From Vibrio viridaestus (lineage in GTDB: Bacteria; Pseudomonadota; Gammaproteobacteria; Enterobacterales; Vibrionaceae), in the NCBI RefSeq assembly GCF_003856525.1, contig NZ_RJVQ01000002.1, positions 248,001 through 312,000 of the forward strand: DNA of 64,000 bases, given 5' to 3'. The position numbers and the translations under genes were made by a program. The notes under the pieces were generated by a model, which was not told the origin of the DNA, made no database searches, and saw nothing but the letters and a program-made list of their open reading frames with translations. Positions within the stretch are counted from its first letter, which is position 1. Each line of letters begins with the position of its first letter. This document shows positions 30,268-39,477 of this stretch, piece after piece.

Positions 30268-32976
30268 TCATTCCTTATCGGCAGAGAATAACCTTAATCG
30301 GTTAGCATTTGTCACCACCGTAATCGATGATAATGCCATTGCCGCTCCAGCAATGACTGGGCTTAATAAAAATCCTGTAAATGGGAATAAGACACCTGCC
30401 GCAATGGGGATCCCCAATGTGTTGTATATAAAAGCACCAAATAAGTTCTGCTTAATATTTTTGAGAGTTGCCTTCGATAGTGCAATGGTATTGAGCATCA
30501 GTTCAGGAGATGAGTTAAGAAAGGCAATTTGAGCACTTTCAATTGCCACATCACTTCCTTCTCCCATTGCGACACCTATGTCAGCTTGAGCTAGAGCTGG
30601 GGCATCGTTGATACCATCACCAATCATTGCGACAGTTTTTCCTGCTTGCTGAAGTTGCTTGATATGTTTAGCTTTTTCATCAGGTAGTACCTGAGATATT
30701 ACGGTTGATATACCCAGCTCCTTGGCAATTGATTGTGCAACAGCACTGTTATCACCGGTTAGCATTACCGTTTCGATACCCATATTGTTGAGTCTTGCTA
30801 TCGTTTTCTTGGCTGAGCTTTTTACTGAATCTGATACAGCAAATAGAGCTGACAATTGCCCATCTATAGCCAAGCCAATGGGGGTCTGAGCGTTTTCTTC
30901 GATACTGGTAATATGACTTTGAGCATTCTCTAAGTTAATACCTTCATTTTTTAAATGATCTATTGATGCCAATAGTAAGGGCATATGATTGAAAGTTGCT
31001 CTTAAACCACGACCTCTAAGATTTTCGAATTCACTAATCTTTGCCGCAGAAATCCCTTTTTCATTGATAAACTGGCAAAGAGCTTTAGCTATTGGATGAT
31101 CGGATCCTTGCTCCAAAGCCAGAGCAACTGAATAAACAAGTTCTTCATTGTCAGAAAGCACGATACTATTTTGGACCAGAGGTTTTCCCTCTGTTAGTGT
31201 GCCGGTTTTATCAAAGACAACGGTGTCGATGATGCTGGCTTTTTGCAGAGCATCCGCATCTTTAATTAAAATGCCCATTTCAGCAGCTTTACCGATTCCC
31301 ACCGTAACGGATAGGGGAGTAGCAAGGCCAAGAGCGCAAGGACAAGCAATGATCAATACTGTTGTTGCGACAACGAGCATATAGCTTATTTTAGGCTCAG
31401 GCCCAGCAGCCAGCCATATGAGTGCTGAAAAAATGGCGATCGCTACGACAACGGGAACAAATACCGAGGATATTTTATCTGCAAGTTTCGCGATTTGTGG
31501 TTTGCTGCTTTGCGCTGATCTAACCATGCTTATGATTCTTGACAGCATGGTGTCAGAGCCGACACCTGTTGCTTCAATAACAAGGCTACCGTCTTGATTA
31601 ATGGTACCGGCAGATACTTTATCACCAGAGCTTTTTTCACCTGGAATCGGTTCTCCGGTAAGCATTGATTCGTCGATATAAGACGATCCACTGACAACGA
31701 TGCCATCGACTGGAACCTGATCTCCTGAACGAATCCTGATATGCATTCCCACGGTAATTTGCTCAATCGCGATTGTTTGTTCTTTATCGTCGATGATTAC
31801 AGTTGCTGTTTTAGGCTGTAATTTGATAAGAGCTTGCAATGACTGGGTTGTTTTCGCTTTTGCATTTGACTCAATCGCATGACCCAATGAGATTAAACCA
31901 ATGATCATTGCGCTGGCTTCAAAATAAACGTGCCTTGCTTGATCTGGAAACCAATCAGGGAAGAGAACAACGAGTGTCGAGTATAGCCATGCAACACCCG
32001 TCCCTAAAGCTACCAGCGTATCCATTGTTGCACGTTTATGCATCAGCGATTTCCAGGCGCTGCTATAAAAACCGCGTCCCGCTGTACTTAATAATAGTAA
32101 ACAGATAAGGCTGACGATTCCCCAGGCTATTTGTTGTTGGGAATTCGAAATCATCATTTCACCGCCAAGTACACCCCAAAGCATGATTGGAATACCGACG
32201 AGCAAGCCAAATATTGCGTTCTGCTTGTGTTCTTTTAAGACTTGTTTGAGTTGCTGTTGTTGTTTTTCTTGCTGCGTTTCTGGATCGTCAACGATTTCAG
32301 CATGATACCCGGCATCATCGACTGACTTTAGTAGAGCTTCTGGGTTTAACTCAGTATTAGAGAACACAATAGCGCTTTGTTCAGCCAGGTTAACTTGAGC
32401 CCGGCTTACATGAGCTGTTGCAGTCAGTGCTTTCTCAACAGACGACACACAGCTCGCACAAGTCATGCCTTTAACTAACAAGTGCGTTGTTGTGAGAGCT
32501 TGATTAGATTCCGAGCTTATGTTTGAAGAAGCCTCGGATGCCTGAGACTTTTTTATATCATCATTAGCTACCTCTGAAACAGATGGAGCTTCTGATCCAG
32601 CTGGGGTTGCCTCAAAACCAACTTCGGTCACCAGCGTTGCTATTTCATCTTTGCTCAGAGAAGTCTCTAGCGACATTTGCTCTTTTTCAACGTGGAGGTT
32701 ACGTATCTGTGCAGATGTCTCGAGATGTTTCGTCAGTTTGTTTACGCAGTTACCGCAATGCAATCCTGATAATTGAAATGTTTGAGGCGCAACAGAATAA
32801 CCAGCAGATTCAATGTTTTTTGCTACCTCATCGAAACTTGTATCCACATCCATTTCTATAAAAGTAGGTGAAAGTTCTTTTATATCAACGGTAAATGCTT
32901 GCTTTAAGCTTTTTTCTAAATTAGCTGCGCACCCCATACAATGGAGACCGCTGAGGGATAAAGCCATATGAGTCAT
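30268..32976 (-). CDS. copA: Copper-exporting P1B-type ATPase CopA
   Basis: A 902-residue Cu(I)-exporting ATPase of the inner membrane. Three N-terminal heavy-metal-binding domains carry CxxC motifs: LHCMGC (near residue 12), LHCGNC (near 72) and MTCASC (near 172). The ATPase part has TGEPIPGEKS, the transmembrane metal site CPCALG, the phosphorylation motif DKTGTLTEG and GDGINDAPALAQADIG. E. coli CopA has two metal-binding domains and 834 residues. A CueR-type promoter precedes it, so copper induction is expected. Confidence 0.96.
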   Translation of the reverse strand: MTHMALSLSGLHCMGCAANLEKSLKQAFTVDIKELSPTFIEMDVDTSFDEVAKNIESAGYSVAPQTFQLSGLHCGNCVNKLTKHLETSAQIRNLHVEKEQMSLETSLSKDEIATLVTEVGFEATPAGSEAPSVSEVANDDIKKSQASEASSNISSESNQALTTTHLLVKGMTCASCVSSVEKALTATAHVSRAQVNLAEQSAIVFSNTELNPEALLKSVDDAGYHAEIVDDPETQQEKQQQQLKQVLKEHKQNAIFGLLVGIPIMLWGVLGGEMMISNSQQQIAWGIVSLICLLLLSTAGRGFYSSAWKSLMHKRATMDTLVALGTGVAWLYSTLVVLFPDWFPDQARHVYFEASAMIIGLISLGHAIESNAKAKTTQSLQALIKLQPKTATVIIDDKEQTIAIEQITVGMHIRIRSGDQVPVDGIVVSGSSYIDESMLTGEPIPGEKSSGDKVSAGTINQDGSLVIEATGVGSDTMLSRIISMVRSAQSSKPQIAKLADKISSVFVPVVVAIAIFSALIWLAAGPEPKISYMLVVATTVLIIACPCALGLATPLSVTVGIGKAAEMGILIKDADALQKASIIDTVVFDKTGTLTEGKPLVQNSIVLSDNEELVYSVALALEQGSDHPIAKALCQFINEKGISAAKISEFENLRGRGLRATFNHMPLLLASIDHLKNEGINLENAQSHITSIEENAQTPIGLAIDGQLSALFAVSDSVKSSAKKTIARLNNMGIETVMLTGDNSAVAQSIAKELGISTVISQVLPDEKAKHIKQLQQAGKTVAMIGDGINDAPALAQADIGVAMGEGSDVAIESAQIAFLNSSPELMLNTIALSKATLKNIKQNLFGAFIYNTLGIPIAAGVLFPFTGFLLSPVIAGAAMALSSITVVTNANRLRLFSADKE

Positions 32977-33015
32977 AATAACCTCCTAAGATTATTGTAT
33001 TGCTAATGAAGATAA

Positions 33016-33036
33016 ACCTTGACGCAAGGGGAAGGT
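33016..33036 (-). promoter_or_regulatory. CueR-type copper-responsive promoter of copA
   Basis: On the minus strand the dyad ACCTTCCCCTTGCGTCAAGGT lies between -35 TTGACC and -10 TATCTT with the long spacer typical of MerR-family promoters, and closely resembles the E. coli copA promoter. The mRNA would start about 30 bases before the copA ATG (32976). No cueR gene is adjacent. Confidence 0.85.
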
Positions 33037-33092
33037 CAAGCAGGAAGTCTCTGACGTTTTTGGTTTTATGGATAATTAAAATAGGACAGTGA

Positions 33093-33122
33093 TTGTCGTG
33101 ATTAACTTTCGGGTGCTAGAAT
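33093..33122 (+). promoter_or_regulatory. Probable gltX promoter
   Basis: TTGTCG (33093-33098), an 18-base spacer and TAGAAT (33117-33122) with a TG-type extension, about 60 bases before the gltX start. Confidence 0.5.
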
Positions 33123-33182
33123 ACCGCCCAAAAATTGACTTATGCTGTGTTCTCAGCTCAGTTCGAATGAAGGTAAATCATA

Positions 33183-34610
33183 ATGACGGTTAAAACTCGT
33201 TTCGCTCCAAGCCCAACAGGCTTCTTACACGTAGGTGGTGCTCGTACCGCTCTTTATTCTTGGTTATACGCTAAAAATCAAGGTGGTGAATTTGTTCTGC
33301 GTATCGAAGATACAGACCTTGAGCGTTCGACTCAAGAAGCGGTTGATGCCATTCTTGAAGGAATGAGCTGGCTTGGTTTGGAATGGGACGAAGGCCCGTA
33401 CTATCAGACAAAACGTTTTGATCGTTATGATGAAGTCGTAGAAAAACTATTGGCTGAAGATAAAGCTTATAAATGTTATGCACCAAAAACCTTACTTGAT
33501 GAAGTACGTGCAGAGCAAGAAGCCAATAAAGAGAATCCTCGCTATGATGCAAATCATCCAAAAATAAAAGCGGTGAACGATGCAGCAAAAGAGGGTGACC
33601 CTTGTTGTGTTCGTTTTCGTAACCCAACCGAAGGTAAAGTCGTTTTTGATGACAAGATTCGCGGCCGAATCGAAATTGCAAACTCTCAGCTAGATGATCT
33701 GATCATTCGCCGAACAGATGGTTCGCCAACGTACAACTTCTGCGTTGTTGTTGACGATTGGGATATGGGTATTACACATGTTGTGCGTGGTGAAGATCAT
33801 ATCAATAACACAGCTCGCCAAATCAATATTTATGAAGCGTTAGGTGCTGAAGTTCCTACATTTGCTCATTGTGCGATGATCCTTGGTGACGATGGTGCGA
33901 AGCTGTCAAAACGCCATGGAGCCGTTTCAGTAATGCAATACCGAGATGAAGGCTATCTTCCTGAAGCACTTCTTAACTACTTAGTTCGTCTTGGTTGGGG
34001 ACATGGAGATCAAGAAATTTTCTCTATTGACGAAATGATTCAATACTTCAGTCTTGATGCAATTAGTAAATCAGCATCTGCATTTAACACTGAAAAGTTA
34101 CTCTGGTTAAACAACCATTACATCAAAACTTCTGAACCTTCTTATGTCGCTAAGCACCTTGAATGGCACTTTAATGACCAGGGTATAAACAAAGAAACAG
34201 GCCCTGCACTAGAAGATGTTATAAAGCTTGTTGGTGAGCGCTGTCATACGCTCGTTGAACTTGCACAGCAGTCTCGCTACTTTTACGAAGATTTTTCTGA
34301 GTTCGATGCAGCAGCGGCAAAAAAACATCTGCGTGGCGTCGCGAAAGAGCCTTTAGCATTGGCTCTTTCAAAAATTGAGGCTCTATCTGATTGGTCAGCA
34401 GAAAGTTTGCATAACGTAATTGAAGATGTTTGTGCAGAACTTGAAGTAGGAATGGGTAAGGTGGGTATGCCTCTTCGTGTTGCTGTCACTGGTGCAGGTC
34501 AATCTCCTTCAGTTGATGCCACAATGGCGTTGATTGGTAAAGAGAGAGTTATTAAGCGAATTAATATGGCTCTTGAGTTTATCGCTGAACGTGAAGCGAA
34601 CGCACAGTAA
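33183..34610 (+). CDS. gltX: Glutamyl-tRNA synthetase
   Basis: A 475-residue class I aminoacyl-tRNA synthetase that charges tRNA-Glu (E. coli 471). The HIGH-type motif is HVGG at 16-19 in [19 protein letters not shown], and the KMSKS-type motif is KLSKRHG near residue 240. The C-terminal anticodon-binding domain (about 320-470) is complete, so this is the full enzyme and not the short GluQ-type paralogue. AAGG lies before the ATG. Confidence 0.98.
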   Translation: MTVKTRFAPSPTGFLHVGGARTALYSWLYAKNQGGEFVLRIEDTDLERSTQEAVDAILEGMSWLGLEWDEGPYYQTKRFDRYDEVVEKLLAEDKAYKCYAPKTLLDEVRAEQEANKENPRYDANHPKIKAVNDAAKEGDPCCVRFRNPTEGKVVFDDKIRGRIEIANSQLDDLIIRRTDGSPTYNFCVVVDDWDMGITHVVRGEDHINNTARQINIYEALGAEVPTFAHCAMILGDDGAKLSKRHGAVSVMQYRDEGYLPEALLNYLVRLGWGHGDQEIFSIDEMIQYFSLDAISKSASAFNTEKLLWLNNHYIKTSEPSYVAKHLEWHFNDQGINKETGPALEDVIKLVGERCHTLVELAQQSRYFYEDFSEFDAAAAKKHLRGVAKEPLALALSKIEALSDWSAESLHNVIEDVCAELEVGMGKVGMPLRVAVTGAGQSPSVDATMALIGKERVIKRINMALEFIAEREANAQ

Positions 34611-34638
34611 AGCTAAACCCATTAGTTTTAGTAATATG

Positions 34639-34669
34639 AAAACCGCGGTTTATATGCCGCGGTTTTTTG
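34639..34669 (+). terminator. Intrinsic terminator after gltX
   Basis: Stem AAAACCGCGG/CCGCGGTTTT with a T run. Confidence 0.9.
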
Positions 34670-34837
34670 ATCTCCCTATCTTTTGTAAGGGTGTTCAAAA
34701 AAGTAACACTGATTTGACAGAGATTTATTTAAGAATTGTCTCAGATGTCTTACAGTTAACATATGCTATGTGTGCATAAGGTGTGAACTACACCGTTTTA
34801 TAGTTTCCAAGAATGATAATTTCAGAGGAAGATAACA

Positions 34838-35812
34838 ATGAAAAAAGTTGCAGCAATGGTCTCAGCATCTCTGCTTTTGGCGTCAACAGCATCGATGGCT
34901 GAAGTCTATGTCGGTGGTAAAGTTGGTGAATCATGGTTTAATGGTGCCTGTACATCAACAAGTGATTGTGACGATAACAAGGAAGCCGGTGGTGTTTTCC
35001 TCGGTTACGATCTTAATGAATATTTAGGCATTGAGGCTGGCTACGACTACCTAGGTAAGGTTAGCGCAGCAGGCATCGATGATGATACTGTTAATGCTTT
35101 TACAATCGCGCCAAAATTCAGTTTACCTCTTAGCGATCAGTTTTCAGCATACCTGAAAGCCGGTGGTGCTTATGTCGATTTTGGTAGCAAAGATGATATG
35201 TCTTACCTTGGCGCCGCTGGTGTCCAATATATGGCAACGAAAAATCTAGCGGTACGTCTTGAATATCAAAAATTAACTGATATCAACACAGATGTTGTTA
35301 AAGCAAATAACAACTTGGCGACTATTGGCGTGAGCTACAAATTTGGCGGCGCTGAAGAAGAGCCTCAACCAGTTGTGCAAGCGGAACCTGTGAAAGCGGA
35401 ACCAACTCCTGAACCACCAAAACCAGTTACTCACGTGTACAAAAAAGACTTGAGTGCTTCAAGCAGTTTTGCTCTTAATAGCGCACAGCTTACTGAATCA
35501 GCAAAATCTGATCTTCAGGAAGTGATCGGTCTATTAACTGAGTACCCTCAAGCTGATGTTGTTATCACAGGACATACAGACTCTACTGGATCAAAACAGT
35601 ACAACCAAGTTCTGTCTGAACGCCGTGCAAATTCAGTTGCGGATTTCTTGACTGAGAATGGTATCCAGACTTCACGTATCTCAACTAAAGGTATGGGTGA
35701 ACTACAACCTGTAGCGTCAAACGATACTCGTGAAGGTAGAGAGAAAAACCGCCGCGTTGAAATCGTAGTACCTGAATTTGAATATAAAGTTACTGAACAA
35801 CCAACAATGTAA
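34838..35812 (+). CDS. OmpA family outer membrane protein
   Basis: A 324-residue protein: signal peptide (1-21, ending SMA), eight-stranded OmpA-type beta barrel (about 22-170, closing ATIGVSYKFGG), a Pro/Glu-rich hinge (about 173-200, EPVKAEPTPEPPKP) and a C-terminal OmpA peptidoglycan-binding domain (about 205-315) with ITGHTDSTGSKQYNQVLSERRA and GREKNRRVEI. It anchors the outer membrane to the wall. A Cys pair (residues about 38 and 43, loop 1) may be bonded. The exact Vibrio orthologue name is not assigned. Confidence 0.93.
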   Translation: MKKVAAMVSASLLLASTASMAEVYVGGKVGESWFNGACTSTSDCDDNKEAGGVFLGYDLNEYLGIEAGYDYLGKVSAAGIDDDTVNAFTIAPKFSLPLSDQFSAYLKAGGAYVDFGSKDDMSYLGAAGVQYMATKNLAVRLEYQKLTDINTDVVKANNNLATIGVSYKFGGAEEEPQPVVQAEPVKAEPTPEPPKPVTHVYKKDLSASSSFALNSAQLTESAKSDLQEVIGLLTEYPQADVVITGHTDSTGSKQYNQVLSERRANSVADFLTENGIQTSRISTKGMGELQPVASNDTREGREKNRRVEIVVPEFEYKVTEQPTM

Positions 35813-35855
35813 TTGTTGCTGAGTTTTGTATTGATCGTCACTGCCGAATGAATGA

Positions 35856-35877
35856 TAGGTCGGTAATAACCGACCTA
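35856..35877. terminator. Terminator-like hairpin between the OmpA gene and the next convergent gene
   Basis: Stem TAGGTCGGT/ACCGACCTA with a four-base loop; its 3' arm covers the stop codon of the minus-strand gene. No long T run. Confidence 0.5.
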
Positions 35878-36381
35878 CTTAAGATCGATACTATTAAGCC
35901 TTCCCATGTAAATTAAGATATCTAGATAATCTTGATGAGCATCCAGGAGGGCTTTTTTAGTTTTTGAGTAGGCGGCAAGTTTACCGTGTTTATTGATTGA
36001 ACATACCACACTTTTGAAATGACACTTTCCTTTGTCATCATATGTTCGCCATGCTGCAATGTAGCATGCATCTCGATAATCTGGGTTTTCTTTGGTGGGA
36101 CGAGGTTTATATATTATTTTGGGTTCAAGGCTGTGCGGCAAGCGAGTCATCAGGTAAGGATCTTTCAATAGTAATCGCCAATGTCGACCCCATAGCTCTC
36201 TACCAAGTTCATTACGTAGCTTAATCGCTTTCTTGAGTCCTTTTTCTTCACCTATGCGAACAAAACCGACTGAACGATGTAGCACCTTATCATCGGGAGT
36301 ATGAATATGAATTTTATATGCGGTCTTGGCTTTAGAAATGAAGCGATGGCCGGTATTCGTTTCAAGGTTACTTTTTTTCAT
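35875..36381 (-). CDS. Conserved hypothetical protein, basic, possible AP2-like domains
   Basis: A basic protein of unknown function. The preferred ATG at 36381 gives 168 residues beginning MKKSNLETNTGHRF; the frame stays open to 36534 and an upstream start would add a hydrophobic segment of about 50 residues, which may be chance. Two similar-looking halves are seen: one ends in RNELGRELWGRHW, the second spans RDACYIAAWRTYDDKGKCHFKS to KTKKALLDAHQDYLDIL. The pattern of beta strands with a following helix recalls AP2/integrase-type DNA-binding domains. Similar Vibrio proteins have been given a doubtful iron-citrate transporter label; nothing here supports that. Confidence 0.65.
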   Translation of the reverse strand: MKKSNLETNTGHRFISKAKTAYKIHIHTPDDKVLHRSVGFVRIGEEKGLKKAIKLRNELGRELWGRHWRLLLKDPYLMTRLPHSLEPKIIYKPRPTKENPDYRDACYIAAWRTYDDKGKCHFKSVVCSINKHGKLAAYSKTKKALLDAHQDYLDILIYMGRLNSIDLK

Positions 36382-36701
36382 TCGCTGAGTATCAACACTT
36401 TTATCAATAAATATACTAGACCAAATTTCAATATAGGTGAAGCAAACACTAATAATGCTGAGTAACACTAACAATGCAGTCGCAAGATGAATATTGAAAA
36501 TAAAAAGGTAGTATGGAAGTACACACCTGACCATTTTCTGGCAAGACGCTCATTTTACTGATGAATATGAATATTATTCAAGTAGTTGATGTCTTAAATT
36601 TGAAACTCGTGATGAAAGTATACTTTTTAAACGTATTGGCTGTGATACCGACAAGTCGCTTCATCTTTCAGTTATTTTGGGCAATGACAAACTATAGATT
36701 C

Positions 36702-37205
36702 TTATTTTTGAACCGGTTCAAATCCGTCAAGCCATTGTTTAAATAGAGAGTTTATCGTTTCTTTTTGCTCTTTATTAAGAGAACGAGTCAGTCGATGCTG
36801 GGTTTCGACATGCGCCAAGAGCGCCTTTTCTATTAAATCTAAGCCTTTTGGTGTAAGAGAAATTGAAACGCTTCTTCGATCTGATTCACTGTGCTGTCTT
36901 TGAATAAGCTCTTTATCTTCTAATCTATCTAGTCTATTTGTCATCGCACCTGATGTTAGCATCACACTATTCATCATTTCAGAGGGCGTTAATGTAAAAG
37001 GAGAACCAGAACGTCTTAATGTAGCTAGCACATCAAATTCTCCCAGCTTCAAACCAAATGCCTTATGTGTATTAGCAACCTCTGCTTCCAGATATTTGAA
37101 TAGCCGCATCATTCTGCCAAGTATACTCATTGGCTCTGTATCTAATTCAGGTTTTTCAGTTGCCCACTGATCAATAATTTTATCGATTGAATCCATTTTC
37201 ATCAT
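36702..37205 (-). CDS. MarR family transcriptional regulator
   Basis: A 167-residue winged-helix regulator. The DNA-binding core (about 50-125) shows LGEFDVLATLRRSGSPFTLTPSEMMNSVMLTSGAMTNRLDRLEDKELIQRQHSESDRRSVSISLTPKG in separate recognisable pieces: the helix-turn-helix around LTSGAMTNRLDRLE and the wing around SESDRRSVSISLT. It is divergent from a DMT-family exporter with two palindromes between them, so it probably represses itself and the exporter and is released by a small ligand. Confidence 0.9.
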   Translation of the reverse strand: MMKMDSIDKIIDQWATEKPELDTEPMSILGRMMRLFKYLEAEVANTHKAFGLKLGEFDVLATLRRSGSPFTLTPSEMMNSVMLTSGAMTNRLDRLEDKELIQRQHSESDRRSVSISLTPKGLDLIEKALLAHVETQHRLTRSLNKEQKETINSLFKQWLDGFEPVQK

Positions 37206-37216
37206 CTGATTTATAT

Positions 37217-37232
37217 GTCTTTACGTTAAGAT
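37217..37232. promoter_or_regulatory. MarR-type operator copy 1 (imperfect)
   Basis: GTCTTTACGTTAAGAT, an imperfect inverted repeat related to copy 2, lies just upstream of the marR-family gene start. Confidence 0.55.
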
Positions 37233-37272
37233 ACTTTACAACAGAGAGAAAAGCATTATTATTATGTTAATT

Positions 37273-37288
37273 ATCTTTACATAAAGAT
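37273..37288. promoter_or_regulatory. MarR-type operator copy 2 (perfect palindrome)
   Basis: ATCTTTACATAAAGAT is a perfect 7-2-7 palindrome ending 7 bases before the exporter start codon, so bound repressor would block transcription or initiation of translation of the exporter mRNA. Confidence 0.65.
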
Positions 37289-37295
37289 TCTTCTT

Positions 37296-38204
37296 ATGGA
37301 CTTAATTTTTGCTTTTATCGCTTCTTTTCTATGGGGAACAACGTACTCCGTTACTCAACATTTCCTTTCCGGCTGGCCACCACTGCTACTTGGTACTCTG
37401 CGTGCATTACCTGCAGGATTACTATTGCTGGCGTTGAGACCCCAAATTCCTAGAAAAAGAGTGTTATTTAAATTATCGATTATTGGCATTATTAATATTG
37501 GTGCCTTCTTTGTGTGTATTTTTATTATGGCGCTCAATTTACCTTCGGCTATTTCAAGTGTGGGCATGATGTCTGTACCCGTTTTCGCAATGGCTATTCA
37601 ATGGGGGGTTATGAAGCAAACTCCATCTCGAGTGCAAATTCTTTCAGGCATTGGTTTGGTTGTAATCGCAGTGAGTTTGTTTAACCCAGGTTCGATTCAA
37701 TTAAGCCCACTTGGATTGATGGCAATGGTAGTGGCGGTAATTTGTATCATCATCGGAAGCGTTCTGACAAAAACGCTCAATAAGCAAGTGCATTGGTGGA
37801 GTGTGGTGACATGGCAACTGATATCTGGAGGTGTGGTATTACTGGCGTTATGCTGTGTGGATATGTACATTCATCCACACCAATATATTGAGGTTCTTAC
37901 CTCATTTTCCATTGAGAACACCATTGGCTTAGGATGGATTATTTTAGTTAATACTGCGCTGGCGTACTCTTTGTATGTCTGGGCATTACAGCATTTGAGT
38001 ATCGTTGAGTTTACTTTTTCAGGCGTCGCGAATCCAATGGCTGGCGTTATGGGCGGATTTATCCTATCAGGTGAGTCCTATACGGGATCTCAGTATCTTC
38101 TGATGTTTGCTATGGTAGCGATGTCGTTATTACCCAATATTCTCAAATCTATCAAAACAAAAAATAAGCAATCTTCTGATTCGATTGAAATAAAGATTAA
38201 ATAA
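37296..38204 (+). CDS. EamA/DMT family transporter
   Basis: A 302-residue inner-membrane protein with about ten hydrophobic helices in two EamA repeats (about 3-135 and 145-285), typical of drug/metabolite exporters for amino acids or small toxic compounds. It starts with MDLIFAFIASFLWGTTYSV, a common EamA opening, and ends in a charged Lys-rich tail. Divergent from the MarR regulator, its likely repressor. Its stop overlaps the end of the convergent lipoprotein gene by 8 bases. The substrate is unknown. Confidence 0.88.
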   Translation: MDLIFAFIASFLWGTTYSVTQHFLSGWPPLLLGTLRALPAGLLLLALRPQIPRKRVLFKLSIIGIINIGAFFVCIFIMALNLPSAISSVGMMSVPVFAMAIQWGVMKQTPSRVQILSGIGLVVIAVSLFNPGSIQLSPLGLMAMVVAVICIIIGSVLTKTLNKQVHWWSVVTWQLISGGVVLLALCCVDMYIHPHQYIEVLTSFSIENTIGLGWIILVNTALAYSLYVWALQHLSIVEFTFSGVANPMAGVMGGFILSGESYTGSQYLLMFAMVAMSLLPNILKSIKTKNKQSSDSIEIKIK

Positions 38205-38982
38205 TAAAAACAAACGTTTTAAGGGCACTAACACTCATATCGTATGGCTCTATATTGGTTTCTTCTAAGGAATACTTTACGTTGATAAGCATTCGGTTCA
38301 TCAAGATTTCGAAGGAAAAATTAGAATGATCGAAAAGTGTTTCTCTTTTATCTTTTATGAAACTCAGGTCGCGAATAATATTGAGGTCAGTCGCTGGATG
38401 ATTCATCAATTCAATTTGCCAATTGTTCTGCCATGTTAGAAATAGATACTGGCCATCATTGCCTTTGTTTGTGCGTATTTTCCATCGTACTACTTGAAGG
38501 TATTTGTAAAGTTCCTGCATGTATGTTGAGTTGTACTCAATCGCTGTGAATTTGTGACTGGTGCTCAAATCATAGGCTTTATAGACTAACTTATATAATC
38601 CAAGTATCAGGAAATCGTTACGATACTGAATGTTTTCGGGTAAAAAAGCATAGTGTAGATATTCGTTTTCATGGGTTAATTCTTTACCAGCTTGATAAAG
38701 ATTGATCGTGTTTTTGCCCGTTTCAATCTCTTTGAAGATTTTTTCTCTGAGTTCTGGGTTGTATGAGTAGGGGTTTCGGAGATCCAGTTTACGCTTATAT
38801 TTCTTTAAATCATCGAGGACTGCGATTTTGTATTTATAGATTTCGCTAGCTGAAGACGTTTGCGCGATTCTGCGTAATTCGTTTTTCTGGTTGGCTGAAC
38901 ATCCCTGAAGAAAGATTAATAGGGAAGCCACAAAGAACAGATACAACGTATTTTTTAGCTTAAGTTTCTTATTCTGAGTCAT
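38197..38982 (-). CDS. Hypothetical lipoprotein
   Basis: A 261-residue protein with a lipoprotein signal: basic N-terminus KKLKLK, hydrophobic core and lipobox LQGC with Cys28; residues after Cys are SANQ, without Asp at +2, which suggests outer-membrane sorting. The rest is hydrophilic with many Tyr, Lys and Asn and no recognised domain. The ATG at 38982 is chosen for the signal peptide; a GTG at 39039 would add 19 polar residues in front. It stands alone, convergent with the exporter. Function unknown. Confidence 0.7.
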   Translation of the reverse strand: MTQNKKLKLKNTLYLFFVASLLIFLQGCSANQKNELRRIAQTSSASEIYKYKIAVLDDLKKYKRKLDLRNPYSYNPELREKIFKEIETGKNTINLYQAGKELTHENEYLHYAFLPENIQYRNDFLILGLYKLVYKAYDLSTSHKFTAIEYNSTYMQELYKYLQVVRWKIRTNKGNDGQYLFLTWQNNWQIELMNHPATDLNIIRDLSFIKDKRETLFDHSNFSFEILMNRMLINVKYSLEETNIEPYDMSVSALKTFVFII

Positions 38983-39477
38983 TGATTCGTTACTGCAGCT
39001 ATTATGTATTTGGTTGAGTAATTGGTCGTTACTTAGCACGAAAGCTAGCTTAGCAAGCTACTTTTCATTTGCCTATCTTTTCCTGATAATCCGGTAAATT
39101 TACCGCGTTCTTAACGTCTTTCAGGACAAACTGGAAGTGTAATTAACCACGAGATAAAATAATTCGAACTTTTTCTATTTACATTCATTTAGCGTTAAAT
39201 ATTGCAAAATGTTTCAGCCTCAACCGAGTTTTCTACAGATTATGCTTCCATTAGATAATTATATTCTGTTATCACAAAGTGCTCATTTATGTTTACAGAA
39301 TATGGTTTTGTTTGACACGTCGACACACTTTTTTTTGTGAATATTAGCGAGTAGTATCCATGATCCCACTGCTAAACATACCTTTAAATAAGAAGCAATT
39401 GCTAGATATAAGCGATGTGATCTTCGACTAACTAATTAGCAGCCGCAAACAACAACATACAATTAAGATACGAGAAA
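38983..39477. other. Gene-free stretch upstream of the MFS transporter
   Basis: About 495 AT-rich bases with no supported gene. It holds a perfect 14-base palindrome CGGTAAATTTACCG (39092-39105), and must hold the promoters for the lipoprotein (minus) and the transporter (plus). No clear -35/-10 pair stands out. Confidence 0.5.

Noticed and set aside
35875-36381. Iron-citrate transporter assignment for the basic hypothetical protein
   Set aside because: This label is attached to similar Vibrio proteins, but the sequence has no binding-protein signal or fold features to support it.
36561-36746. A 61-codon hydrophobic frame on the plus strand
   Set aside because: It overlaps the end of the MarR gene on the other strand, has no ribosome binding site and looks like translation of AT-rich intergenic DNA.
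39242-39340. A 32-codon frame before the MFS transporter
   Set aside because: No Shine-Dalgarno, no recognisable composition, in an AT-rich leader; likely chance.
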